Of a stretch of 64,000 nucleotides of DNA, positions 25,366-34,065 are shown one piece after another; within the stretch, counting starts at the first letter, position 1; each line of letters starts with the position of its first letter. A program made the position numbers and the translations under genes. This stretch comes from Lysinibacillus sp. FSL W8-0992 (GTDB lineage: Bacteria > Bacillota > Bacilli > Bacillales_A > Planococcaceae): NCBI RefSeq assembly GCF_038008685.1, contig NZ_JBBOZQ010000001.1, positions 372,001 to 436,000 of the forward strand, read 5' to 3'. Below the pieces are notes generated by a model. That model saw nothing but the letters and a program-made list of their open reading frames with translations. It had not been told where the DNA came from and ran no database searches.

Positions 25366-25936
25366 TCTTCACACTCTCCATTTCAATTGATTTATTTCCT
25401 AATATCGATTTAACCACTTCTGCTTGATAGACAGGACAACCAATAAAATCAGGTCTATTAAACTGGTACATGATTCTTGCAATTTGAGCTAATATATATG
25501 CATCAACAACGTTGTCGCTTTTATGTGAAAATCCAAAATGATCTTTAACTGCATTCATAACAGCCTTTTTCTTTTCTGCACCAGCAAGACGCTTTTTGTT
25601 TCCTACTTCACCAGTAAAGCCAGTAACATTTACAAACTTCTTAACAGCATTAGGTGCAACTTCGTAGTATTTAAATCCACGTCTAGTTAGTGACATTCGC
25701 ATACCCCAACCAATACCACCAAGTTGTATTCCTTGCTGTGTAGCAAATCCAAATCCTTCTACAGTAATGATGTCGCCCTTTTGCATGTGGGCCATAACTT
25801 CATCAATTAGGGTAATCATTCGAAAAGGATCTTTATCCCCTATGCCAGTTAATTCTTTAGCTCTAAGCACCTGGCCACGTTCATCAAGTGCTACAAATCC
25901 TGTTTTAGTTGATGGATCTAAACCGATGAATCTCAT
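25358..25936 (-). CDS. RuvC-like Holliday junction resolvase
   Basis: 192 residues. The RNase H-fold start MRFIGLDPSTKTGFVALDE gives the first catalytic Asp, DIITVEGFGFATQQGIQLGG the Glu, and SDNVVDAYILAQIA the last acidic pair: the RuvC pattern. It would resolve replication and recombination junctions before packaging. Confidence 0.85.
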   Translation of the reverse strand: MRFIGLDPSTKTGFVALDERGQVLRAKELTGIGDKDPFRMITLIDEVMAHMQKGDIITVEGFGFATQQGIQLGGIGWGMRMSLTRRGFKYYEVAPNAVKKFVNVTGFTGEVGNKKRLAGAEKKKAVMNAVKDHFGFSHKSDNVVDAYILAQIARIMYQFNRPDFIGCPVYQAEVVKSILGNKSIEMESVKNG

Positions 25937-25978
25937 AGTGATCCTCCAATTTTTATATTTGATATAATCATTTGATTA

Positions 25979-26176
25979 TTAATTATTTTTTCTTTCAACC
26001 ATTCGAGTAAGTCGTGAAAAACCATTTATAACTAGTCCAATTACAAAAAGTCCAGCTAGTAAAGTTTGATTAAGCTTTCCCAGGCCAATATCATAAGCCC
26101 ATAGTAGGTAAAGATCGTAAGATAAACTTACAGCAACTACTAAATAAAATATTGACCAAAACAAATGTATTATCAT
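25979..26176 (-). CDS. Small two-span membrane protein
   Basis: 65 residues, with two hydrophobic segments (about 1-20 and 33-52) and a basic end (SRLTRMVERKNN). Lies in the replication cluster. No family recognised. Confidence 0.5.
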   Translation of the reverse strand: MIIHLFWSIFYLVVAVSLSYDLYLLWAYDIGLGKLNQTLLAGLFVIGLVINGFSRLTRMVERKNN

Positions 26177-26208
26177 TTTCTTACACCTCGTTAATATATA
26201 AAGAGTTT

Positions 26209-27492
26209 CTACTGTTTATCCAGTTCAATAAACTTCTGTTTCCACCCCATAAAAAGCAATTTAAACTCATTCATGCCGATGTCTCGGCCTTTTGCAAAGA
26301 ACTGTTGAATCACTTTGCCTTGCTGCATTTTATCAGCTGGATCATGCCATAAAAACTCAACGACATCTGCGTCTTGTTCAATGGATGATGATTCTTTCAA
26401 GTGTGATAGCTGCGGCTTTTTAACATTGTCGCTTTCCCTGGTCATTTGCGATAACATCATAAAACAACAATTCATGTCGCGTGCTATCTGCTTGGCTGTG
26501 GTAGTTACATTTCCGATTGCTTGCGCCCTTGTCTCGTTTTTACGTTGTGGAATGCTCATAATTTGTAAGTAGTCAACAGCAATCATTGCTATTTGTCCAT
26601 AGCGTTTTTTAAAGCGTCTTGCTGTGGCTCTCACTTCCTCTATCGTGACACCACTTGAATCTTGTACGAAAATAGGTAGCTTCTCCAGCTCTTTATACGC
26701 ATACTCAATTACCCCTAATTCTTCCACTTTTAGTTCTTTGTTTTTTATACGACCATAAGCAATGCCTGTTGAGCTTGCAATCATACGATCATATAGCTGG
26801 TATTTGTCCATTTCCTGACTGAAAACAATCACTGGCCCACTTTTGGCAACTCCCATAATCCTTTGAAGCAGCATAGCTGTTTTACCAACGCTAGGACGTC
26901 CAGCACTAACAAACAACCACCCTCTCCAAAGACCATGAGCCCATTTGTCATATGAATTAAATCCAGTAGGAATAAATTCAGCACGCTTTAAAAGATGTTC
27001 AAAATATCCTTGCCTTGTGTCTTTCAAACTTTGCATTTTCCCATCATCTTCGGGCCTTACTTCGGATGCTAGTTTTTCAATTTCTGCAAAATAATCATCA
27101 TCTGTTTCAAAATCTTCATGTACAAGGTTCATAATTTTTTGCCCTACGTCTGTTCCACGTCTTCGAATAGCTCTTGAACGGACAATATTTGCATAATGCA
27201 CAACATTTGATGCAGTTGGACACGAAACAGCTAATTCAGTTAAGTAAGAAATACTTACTTCGTCCATCTTGTTATGTTGCATATACAGTTCAATAACTGT
27301 TGTAATGTCTATAGGTTGATTTCTATCATCCAACCATTTCATTACTCTAAAAATTTGTTGGTGACGCGCACTAATGAAATCTCTAGCTTCTAAAAAAACA
27401 ATGTCATTAATTACATCAGGTTCAAGGAATATAGCACCCAAAACCGACATTTCTGCATCAAGTTCATAGTTAGTTGCTCCAATCAAAGCCAT
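26209..27492 (-). CDS. Replicative DNA helicase, DnaB type
   Basis: About 427 residues. DAEMSVLGAIFLEPDVINDI is the DnaB N-terminal domain; Walker A SAGRPSVGKTAM (~210-221), and the AVDYLQIM Walker B and a terminal SSIEQDADVVEFLWHD follow. The hexamer unwinds phage DNA. It overlaps the upstream replication gene; the ATG at 27492 fits other DnaB starts, though ATG 27507 is also in frame. Confidence 0.93.
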   Translation of the reverse strand: MALIGATNYELDAEMSVLGAIFLEPDVINDIVFLEARDFISARHQQIFRVMKWLDDRNQPIDITTVIELYMQHNKMDEVSISYLTELAVSCPTASNVVHYANIVRSRAIRRRGTDVGQKIMNLVHEDFETDDDYFAEIEKLASEVRPEDDGKMQSLKDTRQGYFEHLLKRAEFIPTGFNSYDKWAHGLWRGWLFVSAGRPSVGKTAMLLQRIMGVAKSGPVIVFSQEMDKYQLYDRMIASSTGIAYGRIKNKELKVEELGVIEYAYKELEKLPIFVQDSSGVTIEEVRATARRFKKRYGQIAMIAVDYLQIMSIPQRKNETRAQAIGNVTTTAKQIARDMNCCFMMLSQMTRESDNVKKPQLSHLKESSSIEQDADVVEFLWHDPADKMQQGKVIQQFFAKGRDIGMNEFKLLFMGWKQKFIELDKQ

Positions 27493-28246
27493 TTGGATCA
27501 TTCCCATCTTGTACCCAACGTTGGAACTCTATTTCTTTATCTCTTGGATCATAATGTGGCTTTTGCTTTGGTTGTACTGGTTTCATTTCAGCATTCATTT
27601 TTATGGCCAATTCCATAAACTTATCTCTAAGCTTTTTTGCTGACAAAACATTGGTGCGCCAAAATGAATCCTGTGTTACCCAATCCATAACATGTTTGGC
27701 CAAGTGCTTATCAACCTGATCTATTTCAATTAACTTTCGCATATCATCGGCCCATGTTTGCATGTTAGACTTTTTAATTAAATGAGATATTCCAGCCTCA
27801 TTTGCAACTGCAGCAACTTTCTCATGAAAGTAGACTGCCATTTTGTAATAGCTGTTTTCTTCGTCATATTTTAGTTTTTTTGCTTGTTTAGTTGGAGCAG
27901 AGATTTCAGAATCTACCTTATTAGATGGCGTCTGTTCATCCCACTCTTTGTAATTTTTATTAAACCCCATTATTTTCGCTCCTTTTGAACCAATTCCAAT
28001 AACTGAGATTATGTTTCTATCAATCAATGTTGTTAGTTCTCTATTTATTTGAGTCCTATTAGCATTAATTGCGTTTGTTAAAAAGCTTGTAGACATTTCA
28101 TTCGTTTTACGCTGAAAACCATACGTATATCTCCAAATGGCCAACACTATACGGAATTGTGTGCCATTGAGATTGGTCTTCATGATATGATCGAAGATTT
28201 CATTGGCAATCCGTGTATGCCCATTTTTGAGTTGTGGACTTGCCAT
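27470..28246 (-). CDS. Phage replication initiator, O/DnaD-like
   Basis: 258 residues. The N-terminal winged helix (TRIANEIFDHIMKTNLNGTQ, then LAIWRYTYGFQRKTNEMSTS) is the phage replication protein O domain; the C-terminal part (MAVYFHEKVAAVANEAGI, then DDMRKLIEIDQVDK) is helical as in helicase loader partners. It should bind the origin and load the neighbouring DnaB. Confidence 0.85.
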   Translation of the reverse strand: MASPQLKNGHTRIANEIFDHIMKTNLNGTQFRIVLAIWRYTYGFQRKTNEMSTSFLTNAINANRTQINRELTTLIDRNIISVIGIGSKGAKIMGFNKNYKEWDEQTPSNKVDSEISAPTKQAKKLKYDEENSYYKMAVYFHEKVAAVANEAGISHLIKKSNMQTWADDMRKLIEIDQVDKHLAKHVMDWVTQDSFWRTNVLSAKKLRDKFMELAIKMNAEMKPVQPKQKPHYDPRDKEIEFQRWVQDGNDPNGFDWSN

Positions 28247-28261
28247 GATTACTCACCCTAT

Positions 28262-28489
28262 TCATGCTTTCATTTGGCCATGGATGTACTTAACAATTTC
28301 CTTTGCAAATATTTCAATGTCCTGACGTTCATATGCGCCCTGGTAAGGTCTGCTTAACCATTCATCAATTTGATTTGCAACAGTAGGTGAAATATTTTGT
28401 AGCTTCATGATTTCTATCTGTTGTTTTAGCTCGGCGTTTTCTTTTTTCAGCAATTCAAAAGCAGTTAAAATTAAAGTATATGGATGCAT
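28262..28489 (-). CDS. Small coiled-coil protein
   Basis: 75 residues with a strong coiled coil near the start (LTAFELLKKENAELKQQIEI) and a helical end (IEIFAKEIVKYIHGQMK). Start overlaps the MBL gene stop. Unknown function. Confidence 0.55.
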   Translation of the reverse strand: MHPYTLILTAFELLKKENAELKQQIEIMKLQNISPTVANQIDEWLSRPYQGAYERQDIEIFAKEIVKYIHGQMKA

Positions 28490-29232
28490 TAAACGACCTC
28501 CAATTCATAGTGATTACCTGCATGTAAGCCTTTCTTCAATAGCTCTCTTTTAACGGTCATTTCTGCAAGCGTAGGAAGGTTGTTTTTGCTGCTTAAATGA
28601 GTTAGATAGATTCGTTCACCTTTGCCTCTTACAAGCTCTTTTAGGGCTGTTGCTGTTTGTTCATTTGATAAGTGGCCAACATGACTCAATATTCTCGCCT
28701 TAACGCTATTAGGATAATCAGAGGCTTCAACCATTCGTGGTTCATGGTTGGCTTCAATGATATAAATATTGCTATTCCTCATGTCATTTAACATGCTTTT
28801 ATCTACCTGGCCAGTGTCTAAACAGATGGAAACTTTTAAATTGTCTAACGTCCTTACAACATAACCCCTCGGATCTATTGCGTCGTGATGAACATTAAAG
28901 GCGTTTACTATGAAGTGGCCGCAACCGAAAAGGCCTCCAACACCAATTTGCCTAATTAATTCCTCATCAACGGTAGTGATGTTTTTCCATTCACGTTCAC
29001 CAGCATAAACAGGAATTTTATATTTATTGGCCAGTGGCAGACCTTTAATGTGGTCACTATGTGCATGTGTGACAAAGATTGCTTTTACGCTAGTTGGTGT
29101 GATCCCCACTTCCAAAAGCCGTTTCTCTATTTTTGTTTTTGCAATACCTGCATCGATTAGAATGGTAGTTTCATTTGTTGTTAAAGCTATACAGTTTCCA
29201 CTTGAACCACTTGCTAAGATGTCAACTTTCAT
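28489..29232 (-). CDS. MBL-fold hydrolase, YycJ-like
   Basis: 247 residues from the ATG at 29232. MKVDILASGSSGNCIALTTN is the YycJ start; THAHSDHIKG (about 56-65) is the metal-binding HxHxDH motif; later LDTGQVDKSML and SHVGHLSNEQ supply further ligands. The family includes nucleases and phosphodiesterases. Its place in the Bet/SbcC-like cluster, where no other exonuclease is seen, suggests DNA processing. Some phage MBL proteins destroy cyclic-nucleotide signals of host defence, which remains an alternative. Confidence 0.85.
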   Translation of the reverse strand: MKVDILASGSSGNCIALTTNETTILIDAGIAKTKIEKRLLEVGITPTSVKAIFVTHAHSDHIKGLPLANKYKIPVYAGEREWKNITTVDEELIRQIGVGGLFGCGHFIVNAFNVHHDAIDPRGYVVRTLDNLKVSICLDTGQVDKSMLNDMRNSNIYIIEANHEPRMVEASDYPNSVKARILSHVGHLSNEQTATALKELVRGKGERIYLTHLSSKNNLPTLAEMTVKRELLKKGLHAGNHYELEVV

Positions 29233-29455
29233 GTGAGTCACCAACATGTAACGGTGGAGCTTTTCGCATAATGTTTGCAAAAAAACCTATACCTTCACCT
29301 AATTCATAAACATCAATACAATCTCTATCTAATCCATAACGTAAAGCTATGAGCGTATTGTCCGCATTTCTATATGTTTCAAGGCGTTCATTCTTTTCAA
29401 AAGCTTCTTTAGCTTCTTCCATAAAATCAAGATGCTCCCTATAAATTTGAGTCAT
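29222..29455 (-). CDS. Hypothetical phage protein
   Basis: 77 residues, acidic helical N-terminal part (LDFMEEAKEAFEKNERLETY) then a beta part (IALRYGLDRDCIDVYELGEG). ATGA overlap with the zinc-ribbon gene and 11-base overlap with the MBL gene show a tight operon. Unknown function. Confidence 0.55.
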   Translation of the reverse strand: MTQIYREHLDFMEEAKEAFEKNERLETYRNADNTLIALRYGLDRDCIDVYELGEGIGFFANIMRKAPPLHVGDSHES

Positions 29456-29595
29456 TTCTTTCCCTCCAATTCCTTATGGCACCGTGGGCAAATTTCTAGC
29501 CCACGGTATAAGTTGTATTCATTTGAATTCATTTCTTCTCCACATAGCTCACAGTCTTTATTGCGGTCATAAACTATTGTTTGTGGTAGTTTCAT
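29452..29595 (-). CDS. 47-residue zinc-ribbon protein
   Basis: ATG at 29595 (MKLPQTIVYDRNKDCELCGE), stop TGA overlapping the next start as ATGA. Two CxxC knuckles (CELC and CPRC, 22 residues apart) make a rubredoxin-like zinc ribbon. It lies between the Bet gene and the MBL operon. Many phage recombination clusters have such small zinc proteins; the role is unknown. Confidence 0.75.
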   Translation of the reverse strand: MKLPQTIVYDRNKDCELCGEEMNSNEYNLYRGLEICPRCHKELEGKK

Positions 29596-29600
29596 AGCTT

Positions 29601-30494
29601 TTAATCTAGTGAATCAGCTTCGTTTGACTGTGTAGTTAACATTTCAATATTCATGTTTAGTAGCTCAATCAAGCCAACCATTTCAGCCTCGGTTGCTGTA
29701 GCAGGATCAATATTAGGTGCATTTTTAATCAGGTATTCTTTAACTGCTTCACTAGTAGTAATGCCCAATGCCTTAAATTTTGCATTAATTTCATTGCGTA
29801 ATTTATCTGTAGGACTTGGCTGCATATTCTCAGTTGGTTTAGGTGCCTCAATTGTCTCTTGGTGTGGTGTTATGTCTTTTCGTTCCTTTGGTTGATTCTC
29901 AGGAACTACACCACTCTGTTGATGGGTAATTGTTTCATCATCAAATGACAATCCGTATTGCTTTTTTAGAGCTCGTTGCTGAACATGTTTCCCGAACATG
30001 TCACTTGTCCATTTGTTCCAGTTATCCTTATTTTGCCCTGTAAACATATGAGCAACTTCATCAATGTCCATAATGACTGTTACAGGTGGATAGCCATCGC
30101 GGTAAGCAACCGAATAAGCTCCAATTATCTTTCCACGTGGGAACCCTATTTCGTGTTGTACCACTTCCATTTGCTTTGTTTCTTTATTCATAGCTATTTT
30201 AAATTCATCATTTTCGTGCACCATTTGTGTATCTGGCGGAATAAAACCTTCTTGTTCACGCGCTTTTGAAAGATAAGCCTCTGCTGCAAATTGAATACGT
30301 GCCTGATTACCATATTTGATAAAGAAAATTTCATTTTTGAATGGATCTAAGCCATATGATGCTGCCTTGTGAGCGAATAAAAGAAATTCTTGGTCATTAG
30401 CTGTAGGTGCAATTGAGTTGCGAATGACCTCTAATACTGCAGGTTGAAAAGCTTCTGTAATTTCAGGTGTTAAAGTTGGTAGGTTTCCATTCAT
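29601..30494 (-). CDS. Single-strand annealing protein, Bet/RecT family
   Basis: 297 residues. FLLFAHKAASYGLDPFKNEI, QIRIQFAAEAY-like and GAYSVAYRDGYPPVTVIMDI blocks are the Bet/RecT core (residues ~30-200); WNKWTSDMFGKHVQQRALKK follows. The rest is a disordered proline-rich linker and a helical tail. It anneals complementary single strands during phage recombination and replication. Confidence 0.9.
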   Translation of the reverse strand: MNGNLPTLTPEITEAFQPAVLEVIRNSIAPTANDQEFLLFAHKAASYGLDPFKNEIFFIKYGNQARIQFAAEAYLSKAREQEGFIPPDTQMVHENDEFKIAMNKETKQMEVVQHEIGFPRGKIIGAYSVAYRDGYPPVTVIMDIDEVAHMFTGQNKDNWNKWTSDMFGKHVQQRALKKQYGLSFDDETITHQQSGVVPENQPKERKDITPHQETIEAPKPTENMQPSPTDKLRNEINAKFKALGITTSEAVKEYLIKNAPNIDPATATEAEMVGLIELLNMNIEMLTTQSNEADSLD

Positions 30495-30496
30495 AA

Positions 30497-30691
30497 TTAA
30501 CGTGCCTCCGTAAATTTATTAAGGCCATTTTTGACCTGTTTTTTCATACTTTCAAATGCTTTGTTATATAGTTCTTCTTCGTTTTGCCCAGGCTCTACAG
30601 ATATAGTTACTGCAGTATCAACTTTCACGTTTTCAAAGTTTCCTAGATTTTTTGTATATGTGTAACCAACTGTGATTTCTTTAACGCTCAT
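30497..30691 (-). CDS. Hypothetical protein in recombination operon
   Basis: 64 residues: a beta-hairpin-like start (VKEITVGYTYTKNLGNFENV) and a helical end (LYNKAFESMKKQVKNGLNKF). It overlaps the SbcC-like gene stop by 4 bases and lies directly before Bet, so the three are coupled. Possibly an accessory of the annealing protein. Confidence 0.6.
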   Translation of the reverse strand: MSVKEITVGYTYTKNLGNFENVKVDTAVTISVEPGQNEEELYNKAFESMKKQVKNGLNKFTEAR

Positions 30692-32196
30692 TCAGCAACA
30701 ACCTCCAATTCTTTATCTGCAACAACACGGCTAATTATTAATTGTCCATTAGGTTCTTTAAACTTAGTAATTGTTTCAGCATTGTCCACAAAACAAGGAA
30801 CGATAAGATCACTTTGCTCTGACAACACATCACGAATTTCAAGCCCTGCTCTAGTTTGCTCACTAAATGAAAGTTTCATATAGTCTTTACCATCCATTTG
30901 GACAATGAAAGTTGGTTTACTTTCACCTGTTGTTTTTACTTCTTCAAAGAGTTTTATTGATAAATTTTTGAACAAGTCTTGAACCTTTTTGACTTGTAAT
31001 TCTGCTTCTTTTGCCTTGAAATCCTTAATAGCATCCAGGATAAAGATTGATTCATTAAGTGATTCAAGTGTTTCTTTTTCATTAGCTTCTGCAGCAACAA
31101 CTTGCTCTCTCAATCCTTCAAACTGCTTATGCTTTGAAATCTCATATTCTATTGGATTTATCTTTTCTTGAAGTAAACGCGCTTTATCCAGTTGTTCAGA
31201 TACGTCCACATATTCAAGCGTTTTAAGTTCTTCTTCTAACATTATTCGTTTATCTACAGCTTGTTGGAACTTCACTTTAACCTGTTGAATACGCTGATCT
31301 TTTTCTGCCTTTACAGCATCGATAGCTTCATTTTGTAGTGTTTGATTACAAACGCGGCAAGTGTCTTGAATTTGCTCTCCTTTGAGCTGATTAAAATGGT
31401 CTTTAATGTCGTCACGTTCTTGTGACAAAACATTAATTTGGTTGTTTAGTATATTAATTCTTCCATTCACCGTTTGAGCTTTGTCAGTCACTTCTTCTAT
31501 AGCGTTTCTTTCCTTAACAAGCTGTTTCAGTTCCACATTTAGTGAGTCTAATGGAACTGTTGGAGCATTTTGTTCTAACTGCTCTCTTAACGTCTTGGCG
31601 CGGCTTTGAGCAGCTATATACTGCTTATCAAGCTTGGTTTTATTAGATCGATGGATTTTATCTAAATCCTCTAAAGAATGTTTTTTAACTAATGTGGCCA
31701 ACTTGTCCGATTGTGGTTTAGGTAACTCTTTTAAAACCTCTTTATTAGCAGGTGCAGTTGTATATTGTAAAATCATTTGACGCTGCTTTTCCCAATGCAA
31801 TGTGAAAAAATAGCTTGGATTAAAGAGTGATAAGAATAAATCTTTATCAAAAAGCTTATCAATTACCTCATTAAACTCAGTAGCTTTAGAAGGTACTTCA
31901 TTTACATAGAACTTATTGCGCCCTTTAACAATCTCACGGCCAAGTAGCAGCTCTCCATCTTCAACACTTAATAGCAATGTCACAAGTGTATTCTCTGCCT
32001 GGTACGTTACTGGTGATGGATCAAGTTTGCTCCCCACCAGATCAGTACCATATAATAAGAATGTAATTGCTTCACCAATGGAGCTTTTACCTTTTGCATT
32101 ATCCGCGAGGATCTTAGTCATGTCGCCAAACTTAACTACAAGATCCTTGTGGCTTTTAAAATTCTGCAAGGTTAATTGATTGAATTTAATTTCCAC
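30688..32196 (-). CDS. SbcC/Rad50-like ATPase
   Basis: 502 residues. Walker A DNAKGKSSIGEAIT is degenerate but correctly placed (~35), two coiled-coil arms flank a zinc-hook CRVC at about residue 280, and the C-terminal part holds a signature-like LSFSEQTRAGLEIRD and a Walker B LIVPCFVDNAETI. It is shorter than SbcC (about 1000 residues). The partner nuclease SbcD is absent. It may drive end processing for Bet. Confidence 0.82.
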   Translation of the reverse strand: MEIKFNQLTLQNFKSHKDLVVKFGDMTKILADNAKGKSSIGEAITFLLYGTDLVGSKLDPSPVTYQAENTLVTLLLSVEDGELLLGREIVKGRNKFYVNEVPSKATEFNEVIDKLFDKDLFLSLFNPSYFFTLHWEKQRQMILQYTTAPANKEVLKELPKPQSDKLATLVKKHSLEDLDKIHRSNKTKLDKQYIAAQSRAKTLREQLEQNAPTVPLDSLNVELKQLVKERNAIEEVTDKAQTVNGRINILNNQINVLSQERDDIKDHFNQLKGEQIQDTCRVCNQTLQNEAIDAVKAEKDQRIQQVKVKFQQAVDKRIMLEEELKTLEYVDVSEQLDKARLLQEKINPIEYEISKHKQFEGLREQVVAAEANEKETLESLNESIFILDAIKDFKAKEAELQVKKVQDLFKNLSIKLFEEVKTTGESKPTFIVQMDGKDYMKLSFSEQTRAGLEIRDVLSEQSDLIVPCFVDNAETITKFKEPNGQLIISRVVADKELEVVAE

Positions 32197-32243
32197 TTTT
32201 CATTTCCTCCATTACTGTTTAATTAATTTCATGCTATAATGGT

Positions 32244-32780
32244 TTAAATAAGATTTCGGTTAACATTTAGGTCACTTTGCAGAGTGGCCTTTTTTATTTT
32301 CCAAAATGTTTCAATCCCAAGCTTAAAAGAACTTTTTTCACGTGCTCTTGTTAACACTTCATCATTTGGAATAAGAGGTGTTGTAGCTGCTTGAATTAAA
32401 CACCATTTTGAACGAGTAACTCTTGCTTGAAATGTTTTGTAAGGTATTCCGTTTTTTTGAGCCATTTGAATAACTTCAATTGGATATTTCCGCTTTCTTT
32501 TAGGCCCTTTTTTTACACTCACAGTTGCAGCCTTCTTAAAATCCCATCCTCTATGAATACGATCTTTAAACGTTCCGTAGGAAATACCATTCATATTAGC
32601 TAATTCAAGCGCCCATTCAGGATATTTACGTTGTTTCAATACTGGTTCAGTAATTGCTTTTAGTTTCGGCCATCCTGAATTCCTAATGCGATATTCTAAA
32701 GTTTTGCGACTTATCCCATTACTTAATGCCAATGCATATTCTTCATCTGTAATGTAAAAATCATAAGGATTTCTAGCCAT
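32244..32780 (-). CDS. Protein with three HTH-like repeats
   Basis: 178 residues from the ATG at 32780 (AGAGGTGAG upstream). Three ~40-residue repeats align on the pattern A..NGI..KT...RI...GW....A.T: ALALSNGISRKTLEYRIRNS, ALELANMNGISYGTFKDRIH, VIQMAQKNGIPYKTFQARVT. Each looks like one small DNA-binding helix-turn-helix, as in nuclease-associated modular repeats, so the protein should lie along the DNA. No nuclease domain is seen. Target unknown. Confidence 0.7.
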   Translation of the reverse strand: MARNPYDFYITDEEYALALSNGISRKTLEYRIRNSGWPKLKAITEPVLKQRKYPEWALELANMNGISYGTFKDRIHRGWDFKKAATVSVKKGPKRKRKYPIEVIQMAQKNGIPYKTFQARVTRSKWCLIQAATTPLIPNDEVLTRAREKSSFKLGIETFWKIKKATLQSDLNVNRNLI

Positions 32781-32785
32781 GATAC

Positions 32786-32914
32786 TCACCTCTTTTCCAT
32801 TACAATAGTTCCGCGCTGCCACTCAGCAACAAACTCGTGAAATTGCCAGCCCTTATTGGCCAAGTTGTGTTTTATGAAATAATCACCTAACACTTCCAAC
32901 AATGCGTCATTCAT
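32786..32914 (-). CDS. 42-residue hypothetical protein
   Basis: ATG at 32914 (MNDALLEVLGDYFIKHNLAN), GGTGAT just upstream, TGA at 32786-32788. Its last codons contain the binding site of the repeat-protein gene, so the two are likely coupled. Mixed helical composition with two Trp; no family recognised. Confidence 0.6.
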   Translation of the reverse strand: MNDALLEVLGDYFIKHNLANKGWQFHEFVAEWQRGTIVMEKR

Positions 32915-32922
32915 AAAATCAC

Positions 32923-33180
32923 CTACCGAATTAATTTAATTGCACGATTAATTGTTTCGAGTACATTAGGATTTTTCGCACTAGCAGCCATCATTTTCAG
33001 AGAAGCAACAACCTCATCTTTTTCAGTATTTGGCTGATATTTTTGAAGGACCACTTGATTACCGTTAGTGTAAATTTCTAATGAATCTCCTTCTTCGATA
33101 CCAAGTGTTCTACGTATTTCCTTTGGAATTACTACACGACCTAAATCGTCAATTTTGCGTACAATACCTGTTGATTTCAT
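32923..33180 (-). CDS. AbrB/MazE-type regulator
   Basis: 85 residues from ATG 33180, with AGGAGG 7 bases upstream. MKSTGIVRKIDDLGRVVIPK and EIRRTLGIEEGDSLEIYTNG are the SpoVT/AbrB swapped-hairpin DNA-binding fold, close to AbrB itself. The C-terminal half (KMMAASAKNPNVLETINRAI) is a helical oligomerisation part. Probably controls early genes or interferes with host AbrB binding. Confidence 0.88.
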   Translation of the reverse strand: MKSTGIVRKIDDLGRVVIPKEIRRTLGIEEGDSLEIYTNGNQVVLQKYQPNTEKDEVVASLKMMAASAKNPNVLETINRAIKLIR

Positions 33181-33191
33181 TTGATTTCCTC

Positions 33192-33452
33192 CTACCATTT
33201 AATATTTAATCCAAGTCCTGATAAATGTGTTCTTGCATTATATCCATTCTCTAGTAGCACCGATTGGAAAATTGATACAATTTGCTTGTCTGTGTTGTGG
33301 TAATATGTGTACTCACAAAGCCCTTTTTCAGCTTGCGTTTCTATTCCTTTAATAAGTTTTTTAAATTCTTCGCTTTCCAATGCATCTGCTTTCAACTTAC
33401 TAAAATTACTTCCAGCAACTTTTTTCATTTCATCTGCAGGTTGTAGTTTCAT
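33192..33452 (-). CDS. Hypothetical early phage protein
   Basis: 86 residues, helical first half (SKLKADALESEEFKKLIKGI), then CEYTYYHNTDKQIVSIFQS. Overlaps the upstream gene as ATGA. No family recognised. Confidence 0.5.
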   Translation of the reverse strand: MKLQPADEMKKVAGSNFSKLKADALESEEFKKLIKGIETQAEKGLCEYTYYHNTDKQIVSIFQSVLLENGYNARTHLSGLGLNIKW

Positions 33453-33685
33453 CCTCTATCACCATCTTTCATTGCCTCGTAAACTTTCTGAGCATAAGCT
33501 AATTGTTGCTTAATGTATGGATCAGTTTCTTTCCCACCACATGCTAGCCAGTCACCTATACGCTGCTTAACATCTACTAAAACTGATATTGGTAACTCGC
33601 AAGCAATTTGGTGTAGCTCATACAATGGCGTAATACTTGCTAAGGCTTCACCAACTAATACAACTGGTACTGGTTTAATGTTCAA
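33449..33685 (-). CDS. Hypothetical early phage protein
   Basis: 78 residues; VGEALASITPLYELHQIACE and a VDVKQRIGDWLACGGKETDP segment. A helical protein of a type common in the early operons of Bacillus and Lysinibacillus prophages. Function unknown. Overlaps its neighbours by 4 bases on both sides. Confidence 0.55.
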   Translation of the reverse strand: MNIKPVPVVLVGEALASITPLYELHQIACELPISVLVDVKQRIGDWLACGGKETDPYIKQQLAYAQKVYEAMKDGDRG

Positions 33686-33867
33686 TTTAATTCACCACCT
33701 TCGGTATTAGTGATTAACCAATGCTCAATTGTAGGTCGGTGGAATAAAATGCGCCCTCTAACTTTCGTATGAGGAATTTCTTTCTGGCGTGCCATTGTGT
33801 AAATAGTTGTTTTACTAACACCTAATTCATTTGCAACCTCATCTACTGACATTGTCATTTTCGCCAT
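33682..33867 (-). CDS. Excisionase-family HTH protein
   Basis: 61 residues from ATG 33867 with GAGGTG 6 bases upstream. MTMSVDEVANELGVSKTTIY and the wing KEIPHTKVRGRILFHRPTIE match the MerR-like excisionase (DNA-binding domain, excisionase family) fold. It may be the Xis partner of the integrase or an early regulator. Confidence 0.8.
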   Translation of the reverse strand: MAKMTMSVDEVANELGVSKTTIYTMARQKEIPHTKVRGRILFHRPTIEHWLITNTEGGELN

Positions 33868-33882
33868 ATGATTCACCTCAAC

Positions 33883-34065
33883 TTAAATATTTAAAATTTT
33901 TCGGATATGCTTTATATGTTCCTGGGCTTTCGGACCATCTTTTCGGCCACGAATTATGTCTGATAGATAGGCATTTGAAATTCCCACCATTTCAGCTAAT
34001 TGTTTTTGACTCATTTTTCGCTTGAACATCTCTGATCTAACTAGTGCCCCTAAATCTTCTGTCAT
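33883..34065 (-). CDS. Cro-like XRE regulator
   Basis: 60 residues, an XRE helix-turn-helix alone: SQKQLAEMVGISNAYLSDII (about 19-38). First gene of the early leftward operon and divergent from the repressor, the usual Cro position in the lysis/lysogeny switch. Confidence 0.85.
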   Translation of the reverse strand: MTEDLGALVRSEMFKRKMSQKQLAEMVGISNAYLSDIIRGRKDGPKAQEHIKHIRKILNI

